Shown here one piece after another: positions 1-12,640 of a DNA stretch of 64,000 nucleotides. The stretch is from Gnetum montanum (Eukaryota > Streptophyta > Gnetopsida > Gnetales > Gnetaceae): positions 11,980-75,979 of the forward strand of contig MNCI01025456.1 in assembly GCA_015680685.1 (NCBI GenBank), in the 5' to 3' direction. The notes beneath the pieces are model-generated. The model did no database searches. It saw only the letters and a program-made list of their open reading frames with translations, and was not told the origin of the DNA. The stretch's first letter is position 1. Every line of letters begins with the position of its first letter. The position numbers and the translations under genes are program-made.

Positions 1-322
1 TTATACTTGTCAACCAAAGTGATGAAATGATAAGATGTTACTAAAATGTGATTTGGACTTGGTTTGAATCTTGGAAAGAAGGGTTCATGATTATTTAAAT
101 AGTAATAACACATAAGGATTCATTGTGCCTATGGTAAGACATCTCATGTCCCAATTTCTACAATCCACCTTATCTTGTTGTCCGTCTGATCCTAACTTGT
201 GGTTATGTGTCACATAGAATTATTATCTCAAATTGGTGGTTTTAACAAGTGTGTTTTGTTTCACAAGTATGCATTTCATTCAACCTCTTTAGTGCTTATG
301 GACATTTCTAAGTGTGGTTATA

Positions 323-366
323 CAAGGGCATCATAGGCTGGAGCCTGCCTTGGAGAGGATCCACTT
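323..366 (+). other. Conserved noncoding block (A copy)
   Basis: A stretch reading roughly AAGGGCATNNNRGGNNNGAGCCTRCYTTGGRGAGGAYCCAC recurs in the same place in every element: A here, B 11721-11764, C 59474-59520, D 33443-33491, E 45921-45966, I 51811-51854, and inverted in G near 23060-23113. It lies between the end of the polyprotein and the accessory ORF and has no consistent reading frame. Its role is unknown. An RNA signal for packaging, export or splicing control is an inference from position only. Confidence 0.6.
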
Positions 367-1183
367 GTGTAACTTTTGTAACTTGTACTTGTTTGACATA
401 ACCATATCATTTTTAACCTTTCAAGCACATAATTGTTATATTTTTTAGTTTCCCTTCTTGTGTCATTGATCCATTCCATAACCTCAATTTAATGCCCTTT
501 TCTTGCATCTTCCAAAGCGTTAAACGTTGACGACTCCATTTTCTACCACTTTTGGTGCCTTCATAAGATTTCTTGCTTATCGCAGAACCATGGACCTAAC
601 TTGAAACATTCCAACCAATACTAGAGCTTCATCTCTCATGCTCTGTACCCTCATTAGATGCACATCCATGGACCTTGATATCAAGTACCCAATATCTGGT
701 TCAACACGATGTCGAATGCCCAATATTAGGTTGCACAAAACCTATATATATATGATCCTTATAGTGCCCAAACTTCATTCTCATTAATTGTAGCTAGGGA
801 AGTTTTTTAGACTTTCTCTCATGACTTAGAGCTCTATGCAACCAACTACAACTTTTGATATTTGGCTCTCTATTGCTCCGATTCTCATATCGTTTGGACC
901 TATTTAACCCCAAAGTATTCAAGTTAGTCATGCGGGGGTACTTGCATAATTATAAGGGTAAGAATGTTAAAAATCCTAATTATTATAATGAACAATCAGT
1001 TTCATTAATGCAAAAAACCTTAATTTCTCCATCCAAGGGACCATAACCATCATTATAAGCCACATATAAGGAAAAAGGAACTAACTGTGTAAGGTCATAT
1101 GAGGAGATAAACACTTTTTGGGCACTTTTCTAAAACTTTTTCTAACTCTACAATCATATCAAATTAATGAGACTAAGGCATGG

Positions 1184-1251
1184 GTAAGGTATACACTTGT
1201 TAATGTTAAATAAAAATACCTTAGTAACATCTAATCTTTGATTGATTATAG
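1184..1251 (+). promoter_or_regulatory. Intron-like segment ending at the accessory-ORF start (A)
   Basis: The segment starts GTAAGGTATA and ends GATTATAG directly before ATGGCCCC; it is 68 nt long. Equivalent segments of 65-67 nt occur in B, C, E and I with the same 5' motif (GYAAGGTAT) and the same abutment of AG (or a mutated AA) to ATGG. This fits a small spliced intron, or the acceptor of a spliced subgenomic RNA that delivers the downstream ORF, as is known for env-like genes of some plant Ty3/gypsy elements. Splicing itself cannot be seen from DNA. Confidence 0.5.
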
Positions 1252-3985
1252 ATGGCCCCAAAAAGAGAAGCATAAGGATAGCCTTCACAGAAAGCAACCA
1301 AGCATCTACAAGGTGGTCAAGGCTAGTAAGGTGAGTAGGCAAAGCATGAGGAGTAGGGCCAAATCCTTCAACATCCATTAAGAGGATCCTATTACTAGGC
1401 AATCAATCTAAGGAGAGGCCACAGAACCCCAAACTCTCGCATAAGGACAACATCTCATGTTGTCCACAAAATGCCTTGAAGTAATTCAAGAAAAATCCAT
1501 GTTGACCATGGTCATCATGGAGATGAACTTTGGTCCATTTATGGAGTTTGCTCTAGAAGTGGTTCAGATGTAACTTTAGGCATCACCTTTGTGCCTATTC
1601 TTTTAGACAATGATGATTGGTAACTTGGTGAAACATATTAGTTTTGGCACAATAAAGACAAAGGCACTACTATCAACATATGCAAAGTTAATGTCTCATT
1701 CTTGATCAAAGCAATTGCAAAAGATCTAAATCTATCAAATGAAGGGGCTAAGTTAGCCCACGTATATATAAGATTTGACCCCGACACAAGAAAGCTATGG
1801 CTAAGATTGACATACAACAAGGATGATAAACCATACAATGAATTGACTCTGGAAGAAAAGACATACTTCAAGATAGGAAAATATCATCTCTTCTGAACCA
1901 AGGGGCTTAACAAAATTTCAACCTATGCAGCAAGGAGAAGTCCATCCTAATGGGCAAATACATAGCCAACCTTCCCCAATTATACTGCACAAAGATTTAG
2001 AGGCAGTTTGAGAAGAAAAAGGTAGGGAAGCTAACACTTCCATTTCCTTACCTAATCCAAAAATTATGCAAATGCATTGGAATCTTGGAATACACAAACA
2101 ATATTCCTAGGAAGGCTCAAAATGCTTCCTTTGCTAAACTCCTAGAACCTACAGCACCAAGGAAAGACCTTGGTGAAAAGCAAGAAACACTAAAGGAAGC
2201 AAAAGTAAAAAATGAAGTAGAACAGGCACCCAAACAGTGCCATGAAACAAAAGCTTTGCCACCACCACTTCAAGATTATAGGCTAGCAATAAGCCATTTG
2301 TAGAAAATTGCTAAAATAATGAGTTGGGAAAGCAGAGAGGAATCTAGCCTCTTTAGAGTCATTGATGATGCTATGTAGCCCATTATCTCAATAGATCTAA
2401 CAAAGGGGAAAATATCACTACAATTAAGAGGAGAATCCCAATGGTCTAGAAAAATATTTGGTAATGTTGATTTCTTTCAATTGATGCTTGAAATGGGAGA
2501 AGGTGCCATAGTAGTGGTAATGTAGCATTAGGATGTGACAAGTGTAGCAAAAGTAATAATAGATCACATCAAAGAATCATTCAATATGCTTGTTGTGCCA
2601 TTAGTAGATTTGATTGGGACCAAAGATGCACAAATATTTGATAGGACTTCGATGACTCCTATGACATATGAGAATGTGTTAGACTAATTAATACAAATAG
2701 GGTAAGTAATAACCACCTTATTTTACACCCGTAGTGATGTCACTACAGCCCACTCAGACCTCATAACCACCAAAGGAAAGCTGGTCATGGCTGAAGTCAA
2801 GGTGAAACATGCAGAAGTGGAGGTGCAACATTTGCAACAAGAGTTAGCCACCCTAAGAGTTGAATGATGCAATCCTACTTGATTTATTTCACCTAAATAG
2901 CAAGAGAAATTTAGAACAGAGTAACTCAACAAATTAATCAAGGAAAAAATGTTGTAGAGTAGGAAAAATAGAAGGTGGCTTGGAATTCCTCTGTTGCAGA
3001 AGAATAATCTTATGCTCATAGAAAGGCACTAACCACCGCTCAAGAGGAAAATAAATAGCTTGCTATAGAGGACTCAAGGTTGATCATCATTGAAAAATAA
3101 AAGAATGTTCTAGAAGAAAGCATCCATTAGTTAAGGAAATAACTGATGAGGGTCAACCAAGATATCAAAAAATTGACCAAGAAAAATAGAATCCTCTTAG
3201 TGGAGGAGGTTCGCATCATTCGATAAAAGTTAGCAATTGAAATAAGTGCATGGTAGAATGAGGCCAACAAGCATAAAAGGCTAAAAGAGCACTTTTGTGA
3301 CTAAGTAGGCATGTACAAAAAAGTAAATAAAAAAGAAATCCAAATGGCCAAAGCCCACATTGGGTTCATATCAACACAAAATCTTGAGTGGCAACTAATT
3401 CTAGAAAGCTATGAACTGGTCCACTAGGCAGAGGTGAAAAATAAAAACCTACAGATTAGATACTGAAAAGAATACATGGTGTTGGCTAACATCAGATATG
3501 CATACCTTGCCATGTTAATAGCAAGTTGACCTAAAAGAGAGTTGGAAAAATAGGTAGCGACCCCCTATGCCCTATATGAGAAAGAGTTTGTGGACAGAAA
3601 AGCCACTTTGTAGAAACTTCACATAGCAAGCTTAAAACTTGAGGTGGTTAAAGCTGTCTACCATGGACAAAAGAATGTCACTTCAGACTTGGCCAGGAGA
3701 CTCACAAATTATCATGAATTCAAAGAAAAGGCTAAGACATTCAAAGAAGAGTAACGGTAATTTGTAGCATGGTACGTGAAGGCCAACAAAATGTTTTCAC
3801 AACTACCATGCCTGGGGATGTATTAACACCAGCACACATTAGTTCAGTAGCCTAGATAGTATAGGATCCACTAATGGAAGAAGAAAAGTTTCAAGAAATC
3901 CTCAACTATTACCAATTTTAGAAACCTGGTGACAAAGGAAGCTGACTGATGGAGGAACCACCACCTTTAGGAACTACATAAGCTT
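1252..3985 (+). pseudogene. Decayed long accessory ORF (ORF3) of element A
   Basis: The ORF starts at the ATG after the mini-intron and ends near the TAA at about 3980, upstream of the PPT. It occupies the place where Athila-type elements carry an env-like gene. Open pieces include 1702-1896 (a folded-looking segment with GAKLA and RKLWLRLTY) and 2085-2303, followed by charged, heptad-like coiled-coil text from about 2750 (KVKHAEVEVQHLQQELATLR) to 3750. The same order appears in B at 12707-15360. Many in-frame TAG/TAA codons replace glutamine, and there are frameshifts. Intact length would be roughly 900 codons. I do not recognise the family; a resemblance to plant transposon-associated domains is only an impression. 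Confidence 0.55.
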
Positions 3986-4159
3986 CCTTGATTTTGTGTC
4001 TTATAATATTGTGTTCGAATTTTTGTAAAGCATCACTGTGGCATGTATAATTCCATTTTTTTGTTTGTCTAAGTCAGTTAATAATTCCATACCTTCCCAA
4101 AAGTTTTTTGTAAAGAACTTATTTCTCATTTTATTTAACTCAAGGATGAGTTTTCATTT

Positions 4160-4172
4160 AGTCGTGGGGGTA
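4160..4172 (+). other. Polypurine tract of A
   Basis: The sequence TAGTCGTGGGGGTA directly precedes the LTR start TGATGAGT. The same motif abuts the 3' LTRs of B, E and I, and inverted those of F and G. It would prime plus-strand DNA synthesis. Confidence 0.75.
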
Positions 4173-5046
4173 TGATGAGTTATCATTATGTCAACCTTGA
4201 TATCAGATACGTGATATCAAGGCTCTGATATCAAATATGTGATATTAGGTCCCAAGAAACAATGTTAGATATCTGATATCATCTCTTTCGTGCTAGCCTA
4301 TAAATACAACACTTGGGTGCACAGTTGGGACATAGTTTTAGTTCTTAGTTTTTTATAATCTTTCTTAGATTTCTAAATTCAAGTTTTGTTATTTCGAATG
4401 CATGCCTATAGCATGATGTTTGTAATCATATGGCATCCTTATTCAAGTGTGATGTACTTAGACACATTACATAACTGGAAATAAAGATTGCGATTACTTT
4501 CATCATTGTAGCATTCAGTTAGATTTATTATTACTTTAATTACTTACTTCTTTCTTTAGTTAATGTTTTCATTTATTGCTATTTACTATTCCTATCATTA
4601 AGCAGAATGAGTATGACTTAATCACAAGCGCTTAAGTATAAGTACTTAGTAATCCAACAGTGTATTGTTTGGCAAACCCAGTGACATACGCTTGGCAATT
4701 CCAACAGTAGTTATACAAAGTCCAAGGCATGTATGGATGATTGGGGATGAATACTCATGGCACGTAGTTGAGTTTAAATCTTATTTTCCATTGTTCATTA
4801 TCTTAATTAATTTATCTCTCTATTTGTCATTAGGAGCAGCATAGGATTAGACATCATCATATGCCTCACTTTGGACTAAACCGTCCATGACAAAGCTACC
4901 ATTGGTCCAAGTGGGAAGATAGTGAACTGTGACAAGAGTACAAAAATGTAGATGCACAACTAGTCCCATCCATGGAATTTGATTGGATTATCTGTGAACA
5001 CTTATGATTCGTATGGTTGAGCATAGGGGTACCTTGCCACTCATCA
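4173..5046 (+). repeat. 3' LTR of element A
   Basis: This 874-bp LTR begins TGATGAGTTATC and ends GCCACTCATCA, giving short inverted ends. U3 carries a run of GATATC palindromes at 4199-4280. A TATA box (TATAAATA) is at 4299-4306 and a poly(A) signal (AATAAAG) at 4480-4486. The long U5 ends with the family signature TATGGTTGAGCATAGGGGTACC. Confidence 0.88.
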
Positions 5047-5747
5047 AGTTTGTTTCCATAAACATAGACTTAGTAATTAGAAGTGGGAATGCCTGCAATG
5101 TAGTGTAAACTAGTGAATGACATATTTATTTGAGCATTTTATACTTAGGTATAAGTCTAATTGGAAATAAAGATCAAGCTATTTCCTACTATTGCAGCAT
5201 TCTCCTAGATTTACTGTTTACACTTAGAATAATTTTCTTACTATTTTCTAGATTAATGATTTACTTTTCTAAAGCACTTTATTTTTACATGTTCATATTA
5301 AGCAAAATGAGTATGACTAATATCAAGCAATTAAGTGTAATTTTGGTAATCTGGTAGTGCTATTGCTTGGTATGCCTAGTACTGGTACACTTGGTATCCC
5401 AGTGCTAGTTACATGAAGCCTAAGGTGTGTATGGAAGATTAGAAATGGATACTCATCGCACTAGGCTAAACTAGATTCATTATTCATTTTGCTTAGCTTA
5501 GAATTCACCTTTATATTCATCATGTTTATTAGGAGCCAAATGGACCAAACAACATTAGTTATTATATACTTAACTGTGAGTTAAACCATACCCATAAATT
5601 TCACTAGCTCATGTGGGAAGACAATCATCCTGAAATTTAACCAATTAATAGCATATTCACATTGCCTTGTCCACAGATTATGATTTGGTCACACGTGAAC
5701 ACCTATGATGTTTATGGTTGGGTGTTGGATTACTCCACTACTCATCA
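5047..5747 (+). repeat. 5' LTR of B, cut by element A
   Basis: Bases 5047-5747 align with B's 3' LTR from about 15756 to 16458, including ATTGGAAATAAAGATCAAGCTATTTC and the terminal GGTTGGGTGTTGGATTACT..CTCATCA. U3, the TATA box and the start of R are missing because A is inserted here. Confidence 0.85.
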
Positions 5748-5766
5748 TTGGAATTTTTGTTAGGGA
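5748..5766 (+). other. Degenerate primer-binding site of B
   Basis: TTGGAATTTTTGTTAGGGA follows the LTR end directly. It aligns to the intact tRNA-Asp-type site of element I (47202-47220), with most changes C to T. Confidence 0.6.
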
Positions 5767-7982
5767 ACAACTCAATGTTTGCTTAGTAATTGATTTCACA
5801 AAGTTCATTGTAGTTGGAACATAAAGTCAAAATTTATAATTCTAAGAGAAGCACACTTAAAATAAATGTTTTAAAATACAATACGGCTTCAAAGAAGAAT
5901 ACAACATCACCTACCAATGAAATACATATAAGAAATGATGTTATTGAAGAAGAATATTGGAGTATGCCAATGCAACTAAGGATCTCATATGCTCATCACA
6001 ATCCTTACTATTCCAACTTCACATTCATCTTTCATCAGGATGGGCAACTTAGGTGGAGAGATCTTTAGGTGAATGTTGTTCTACCACCAAAACACTCAAC
6101 ACCCATTATGCTCCAAACTGCTCTCAAATGGATGAAACTAACTGAAGCACTTGGAGGGTATCATGAAATCAAATACATGAACTAATCATATGAATCTAGT
6201 AATGAGAAGTTAAGGAAAGATCATGCCATGGAAAAAAGACATGAAAAAGATAATGGAAAGATAGTTAATTCTACTATTATCTTGGAGGATCTAAATAGAG
6301 ATGCATTCATCACTAAAAAACTCCACCATAATCATGATTTTCAATCACAAACACCTATCATTCGACTAGATGAACCTATCAAGAAAAAATCACACTCTGA
6401 ATTGGCAAAGATACTTAGGAAAGAGGTAAAAGACTCAATACACAAGGAGGAATAAAGGCTAAGAGTTCCTACTGGGTCTCACAGAGAAGAACATCAGAGT
6501 CATCATAGGAGGACAAACTAGCATCATTCTTCTACTATCTTATTTGCATCTTCATAATCATTAAAAGACTCTAACAGAAGGAGGAAAAAGTATAAGGACA
6601 ATGACAGGGAAGAGAGGAGAGCTCATAGCTTTTATGGCCATTACTTAGGACATTTTGTTTCAGAAAATGAAGAGAATGATCAATGCAAATATAGGGATTA
6701 CATAAAGCATGAAAGGAATGATCATAGAAGGGGGTACTGCTCTAACCAAGCACATGAAACTGATTAAGACAATGAACCCTTGATGGAAACTTACAACATG
6801 ATTAACCTATAGGAAGCTATTCACATTCCAACTAGGCACGTGAGAGGTAACCAAATCAAAATGCTGGACATGAATAACATGCCAAGATTTGAAGGTGGCT
6901 ATAATGCTAATCCACAACATTACCTTCAAGCTTTCCATGATGCCTGCACCCTACAAAACATCAAATCTAATTGGCAAAAGTTAAAGCTATTTTCAAAAAC
7001 ACTTGTGAAGGAGGTAGAGAGCTGGTAATGATCACTAGAATCTAAATCAATCAAACATTGGAGTACCATGCTAGAACTCTTGAATGATAACTATGAAACT
7101 TATTTGTGAGAGTCCAACTTAAGAAAACAAATCCAAGGATAGAAGCAAGGGACTCATGAGATCCTTAATATAGCAATGGGTAAATAGTATTCATTATTGC
7201 ATAGATGCCCAAGCCATGGATTTTCACCAAGGAAACACCTCAAGCACATTGTAGATGGGTTGACAAATAAAACTAGAGAAACTCTTAGGGTTTATGTCCA
7301 AGAAAGATTATTAGAATTGACTATCCATTACATCGAAAGATTAATTAATCAAGTAGAAAAGAAGGAAGGAGAACTTAAGAATAGAGAGTCAGTTGAGGAA
7401 TATAATAGAGATCCATCAATTAGAAAGAGAGATGTGCAAATATGTAACAGGCAAGAGGATGAAACCTTGGAAGATGTTATTTAGAAAAATACCCTATCTA
7501 TTTAAAAATTAGTTAATGCTATAGTATCTAAGGTAGAGAAAGTCTAGAATTCAGTGGATGAAAAATTTGCTACAACCCTAAAGATTGTAAAAGAAAAGAC
7601 TCAACAAGAACTTAACAGTGGTTAGGGAAGGAAGAAGAAAAGAGCTAATGGACAAGAAAGGTATAAGCACAAAGGAAACGTTTCTACTATTGAAGGGTAC
7701 ACTAACTCTAGTTTAGATGAAGAGGAAGGATGCAATGTGTGCTAGTATAAACATCCCAAGGAATGTTGTCCTTTTATGGTTCACCTATAAGAATTAGGAT
7801 ATATGCACTCAATCTAAGCTTTGTGAAAAAACATATACCTAGAATACTACCTTATACTCAAGGTAATATTATGAAAACTTTCCAATCAATATATTATCCA
7901 ACTAGAGTCTGTCCTCAACCATAGGAAGAATATTAGTAGTAGTGGCATCAATTGCAAACATGGGCAATGCCACCACCAAGGT

Positions 7983-9234
7983 AATAATTGTGGATTGTTG
8001 AACTTTGAAGAGGGAAGAATGAATAAGTTTCCAAATTGAAACTTTGTAAAAAAAATAACACACACTTAATTTAATGTGAATCCCCAACTTGGGTAGTCCA
8101 CACTTGGAGGGTATATGGCTAGCACACCTTTAGACTTTGTTGCTCTGAAATATGGTTTAAGGTTCCACACCTTATATAGTCTTCAAGCCCTACTCCAGAT
8201 GGTTGTGTCGCAACACCAACCACTCAACATTGTAACATCTCGTTAGGGTTGGAATATGGTTTCTAGGCTTTCACAACCTTTAAAACCTTGAGCTCTAATT
8301 TGGAGTATTGTACTGTAGCACCAACAACTCAATCACATAGGATCTTGACAAGTTGAAGCAAGATGCCTTCCCACGAGAATCACATCATTCTCATAGGGCA
8401 ATAAAAGAGAACAATTACAAGGGATAAATGCAACTCAATTTGGTAATCCTTGTATGTTGAGGTATAGCACACTTTACAATAAAAAAATGATGATATAATA
8501 AAGAGCAACAATGATTAGAATGATTCACAAAATGATTGTACAATGATTACACATAAGCTTGCACATTTCCTAATGCATATAATATCTTCTTATATCTACC
8601 ATGTTTCTAAACCCTTATTGGAACTCATGTAAGAACTAGTCAATGGTCACTAAAGATTATGGAGGACATCTTCTTCATGCCTAAGATGTCTTTCTATATT
8701 TGACTTCAATTCTAGGAAGACGTCTTTATATGGGAAATATGTCTTTCTAAAATCTTCATTCTAGAAAGACATCTTTCTAAAACTAGCTTGCATGCTATGA
8801 AGACTTCTTTGCCTAATGGAAGATGTCTTTGCTTAGAGAAAGATGTCTACTATTTCTTGAAGATGTCTTTGCTTGTGTTCACTCCAATTCTACCAAGATG
8901 TCTACTATTTTGCAAAGATGTCTTTCTTCAGCTTTCTTTGTCCTTTGAATTTCTCATTCCTTATCCACAACCTTGATCTTCTTCATGCTTTAATAATGAT
9001 AACTTTTCTTGTACAGTATCTAGTCCTTGTCCATGTTCTCTGAAATTCTTGCATGTTTGTTTGAGACCATGTGAATGACCTTATCCTTTGAGCTTTAGAC
9101 CAGTCTATTTCTTGCCATCTATGCAAGCTTTAGCTCATCTTGGTTTCCCATGTACATAGTCCTACAAACACAATACCCACAAAACTATGCAAATAACCTT
9201 TGACTTTATTTTACTTAACATTTTGACACACCAA
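7983..9234 (+). mobile_element. Unclassified 1.25-kb insertion in B with TSD AAGGT and intron-like borders
   Basis: The gag linker sequence CACCACCAAGGT is interrupted and resumes as AAGGTCCACAAAAATATCC. AAGGT is present on both sides (7978-7982 and 9235-9239). No long ORF, LTR ends or terminal inverted repeats are visible. Because the duplicated bases contain AG/GT, the left border reads AAG|GTAATA and the right border AAAAG|GT, with a branch-point-like CTTAAC at 9214-9219. Removing 7981-9237 would restore the host sequence. The interior (8660-8935) holds about ten copies of an AGATGTCT-type motif. It could be a degraded LTR or a MITE-like element. Confidence 0.55.
8660..8935 (+). repeat. 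Cluster of AGAYRTCT palindromes
   Basis: Variants of GAAGATGTCTTTGCT / AAAGATGTCTACTATTT / GAAAGACATCTTTCT occur about ten times at irregular 20-45 bp spacing. The core AGATGTCT/AGACATCT is near-palindromic. The spacing is too irregular for a simple satellite, so this may be a diverged short tandem repeat or a binding-site cluster. Confidence 0.6.
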
Positions 9235-10541
9235 AAGGTCCACAAAAATATCCATATAGGAAACCATACCCTTATGTATATTATGTTCACTATCCTGTAT
9301 CTCTAGAAAACACATTAGTTCAAACTTCTTCTCCTTATTATCCACAAGAATACTATATACCCACTACTCCAAGGATGGATCATAGTCCTTATGCACATTC
9401 ACCTATAGCTAGTTCATTAAATCTCCCTTCCAATCCTTTGCCATCAATGCCACCACTTGCTATGCAAGGGGAATTTCCAGCATAATTGTAGCAGAGGAGA
9501 GCTACATAGGCAATGAATATACAAGTGGAGGATCTTACCAGCACTACTAATGGCTAGACAAAGAAACATCCTTCTAACATTGTTCAACAAAAACATACAA
9601 ACAAACATGCAAACTATCATGCTTATTGAAATATTCATAGACTGGATTAAGGTAGGGTCACTCCCTAAGAAGAGAATTGATGAAAGAGTTCATTTGATTT
9701 CTCTACGAGTAGCTAAAAATCTACCATGCAAAGCTCTACTAAACTCAAGTTCTGAGATAAATTTGATCTCTTATAAAACATATCAAGCATGAAACCTCCC
9801 ACCCTTAAAGAAGTGTAATATCATGTTGGAGCTTGCAGATCAGTCTATTATCATTTCTTTGGGATAGATAGAGGATGTGGTGACCATTGTCGATGGGTGG
9901 TCTTATCCAACAAACTTTCTTGTAATCAATGTGAAGAATAAAAATAAGGAATTCCCAATTATCATGGGGAGGGCATGGATTATCACAATCGATGCTAAGT
10001 TAAGCATGATAAATTTATCTATTGAAATCTCTAAGGATAAGCATGGAGTGATGCACATGCAACAGATTTCATGCATTACTATTGAAAGCAAAGATTGCAA
10101 TTGTGAACCAACCATTCAGAATATCAACACAGTTATTATACTAGTCCACAACATCGATGAAAAGAAAATGTGTTCAAAAGATGGTGTAGGGACCACCAAA
10201 CCAAAAGACACCCTATGGTTGACAACTGAGAACTTTCAAGTGTCTAAAATATGCATGGAATAATCTAACTCACTTGTTAATTTCCATTTTAAGAAAGGAC
10301 TCCAAGTCAAAACCTAAGAACAAAACTACTAACTCATAATCATACACCAAAAGGGAAAGAAAATAAGGACTTAGACAATCAAAACTCAACTACCGTTAAG
10401 ATCACATGGGATAATAATATAAAAGTTACATCAATAAACATGGTAAGTGAACCACCTGGAGTATATGATCTAGGAGATCTAGGGAGCATTTTCCGAACAC
10501 TCGCCCATGAGTTTAGTTGTGGGGGAGATGCTTTATCTTGA

Positions 10542-12640
10542 TCTCAGAAATAATAAGTGTTTTTCCATTTTTTTTCCAATTTCTTTTCTCTTTCACATTA
10601 TTTAATACAATTTTTCCTATTCTTTTAGTCTTTCATTTCTTAAAACTTTGATATTATTTCATATTTTTCAATTCTTTAATAATTTTTCATTCTTTGACAT
10701 TTTTCCTTCTTTATACTTTTTTCCAATTTTTACTATCTTCTTTATACTGTTTTTTCATTTCCTTTGTAAATAATTTTTGATTGATAATAAAACATAACAA
10801 GAATAAGGCAAGATGTAGTTCAATAGGGTGAAGATATGTTATCAATTCATAAGGAACTAATTATTTGAATAGTGAGCCCACACCATCTATCCATCCATTT
10901 CATTAATAAGAGGTTCTTACCATGGCCATAATGATATTCTTTTTATATCATAGAACTAAGAATAAACTTGTGATCATTATGTCTAGACTGAAAAGTAAAG
11001 AACTAAGTGGGAATGTAAAGGGTGTGACGTTAAGGGGATTTGTAGACTCTCTTGGATTACTTCTATTAGTTCCATCATGTTGCTAAGGTTGTATTATATC
11101 CCTGTAAATCTAGTGAAAAATGGGAGTAAGAGTACATAAGTGTTACCTTACCATGTTATTGGAAAGGCATGTTACCCATGCCTTAATGTAGTCCTCTGGT
11201 AAGTTTGACACAGATACAAATAAAAGAAAACTGAATAAATTTCTAGGGTTTTCACTAAAAGGACATGTTACCCATTCTTGAAGGTAGGTGGCTTCCTAGA
11301 AATAAAAAAAAATAACAAAGTGCCATGAATAAACTCCTTCCTTGGATAATACACCAAGTGATAATACTCCTTGCAACAGTGGTAGTCTTATAGTTGTAAC
11401 TCCAAGTGATGAAACAATGTGATGTCACTAGAATGTGATTTGGACTTGGTTTGAATCTTGGATAGAAAGGCTAATGGTTACTTTAACCACTAATAAAACA
11501 TAAGACTTCAGCATGTCAATGGTAAGAAACCTCATGTCCTGATCTCTACAATCCCTTCTAAGTCCATTTTATCTCACTATAAGAATAGTCATAACTTGTG
11601 GTTTTGTGTAACAGAGCATTGTTTTTCTAATTTGGTGGTAGTAACATGTGTGTTTTTATAAATAGGTATGTATTACATTTAACTCCTTAAGTACCTAAGG
11701 ACACTTCTAGGAATGGTTATACAAGGGCATTAAGGGTTAGAGCCTACTTTGGGGAGGACCCACTTGTATAACTATTGTATCTTATACCTGCCATGCAATT
11801 CCACATCATCTTGAGCCTTCCAACATCAATAAAACATCCCATATCATTGAAAATTTCTATTCAAACAACATAGATTCATTACCCTTCTTATCCATCTTAT
11901 CAATAATTCATAAATTTTCATAGCTTGAGATTCCTTCTTTATGAACGTTCAATGATAAAGTTTAAAACAATATGCATCTATCCATCATCTAGACCCTTTG
12001 AATATGCTTTAAACCTTATAGACATTCAATAAGAATCACTTTTTATCTTCAACAGTTCACAAAAAATGAAACGTTTTGCCCTCCAATATCGGGTCCACAT
12101 CGATATTGAATCCCCAATGTTGAATCCTAAATATTGGATTAAACAAAAACTATATATAGGGAAACACTTAGTTGACTTTTTCATCTTTCTTCATTTCTGT
12201 TAAGGGAGATTTTTCAAATTTTCTTCTTTGATTTGAGCTCTGATCTACTAACTTTCCCAAGCCATATCTTGAACAATATCGCTCTGATTTTTGTGACTTT
12301 TGAATCTTTTTGATCTCGGAATGCTCATCTTAGTCATGGGAGGGTGCTAGTAAAGAAAATTTGAGCTAATTTTTCAAAACTAGCTAACATTTAGAAGGTA
12401 TTTTAAGGGTAAGTATGAAGTGAAACTTGAAATTTTTTAATGAAAAATCAATCATAATAATGTCAAAACACTTAGATAATGTTCTTAAGGAACCAAAACC
12501 ATCATTATGAGCCATACACAAGAGCAAAATAGACAATTGTAAAAGGTTATAAGGAAATTAATAGTTATGGGGTAACTTTTTAAAATTTCTTAACTTTGCA
12601 ATCATAATACACTAAGAACATAATGAAACTAAGGGTATGA
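10542..12640 (+). other. Conserved 3' noncoding region of B
   Basis: No ORF is supported here. The region starts with a T-rich stretch (10550-10760), as in C (58300-58520), D (32350-32520), E (44880-44990) and I (50700-50840). It continues with blocks shared by those elements: AATGTAAAGGGTGTGACGTTAAGGGGATTTG (11012), two copies of a GGCATGTTACCCATGCY-type block (11163 and 11267), and the AAGGGCATTAAGGG block (11721-11764). A second PPT-like motif, TAGTCATGGGAGGG, is at 12331. Confidence 0.6.

Larger units (their letters stand above)
1..5046 (+). mobile_element. Element A: Athila-like LTR retrotransposon, 3' half (5' part outside window)
   Basis: Position 1 lies inside the 3' noncoding region: bases 20-130 match B near 11400 and C near 59165. 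The element continues through a conserved noncoding block, a mini-intron, a long accessory ORF and a PPT into a 3' LTR ending at 5046. The following bases (agttt, then tgtttccataaac) align to the middle of B's LTR (cactttgttttcgtaaac near 15756). A therefore inserted into the 5' LTR of B, and its 5' LTR, gag and any pol lie upstream of the window. The predicted target duplication AGTTT (5047-5051) should also precede the missing 5' LTR. Confidence 0.85.
5814..10541 (+). pseudogene. gag-protease polyprotein remnant of B
   Basis: Recognisable parts in order: an N-terminal acidic/His-rich region (5814-6780); the capsid-like retrotransposon gag domain (about 6840-7480, with GGYNANPQHYLQAFHDAC and WSTMLELLND); a Cys-His motif near 7730 (GCNVC-x4-HPKECCP); a Pro/Gln-rich linker; and the protease (9640-10260) whose active-site D-S-G has become N-S-S (LLNSSSEINLIS). 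The frame then passes directly to the tail VYDLGDLGSIF..FSCGGDALS, ending TGA at 10539. Stops are scattered through it and an insertion splits it at 7983-9234. Compared with E, about 3 kb of RT-RNaseH-IN is absent. Confidence 0.8.

Noticed and set aside
1702-1896. Firm assignment of ORF3 to a named plant transposon-protein family
   Set aside because: Similarity is only an impression of order and composition; no diagnostic motif could be verified without a search.
4173-5747. One long LTR
   Set aside because: Two different LTR pieces: A's complete 3' LTR joined at 5046/5047 to the remaining part of B's 5' LTR.
9877-10263. A standalone 128-aa gene
   Set aside because: It is the protease domain of the B polyprotein (FPIIMGRAWI), an open stretch between stops and not a separate gene.
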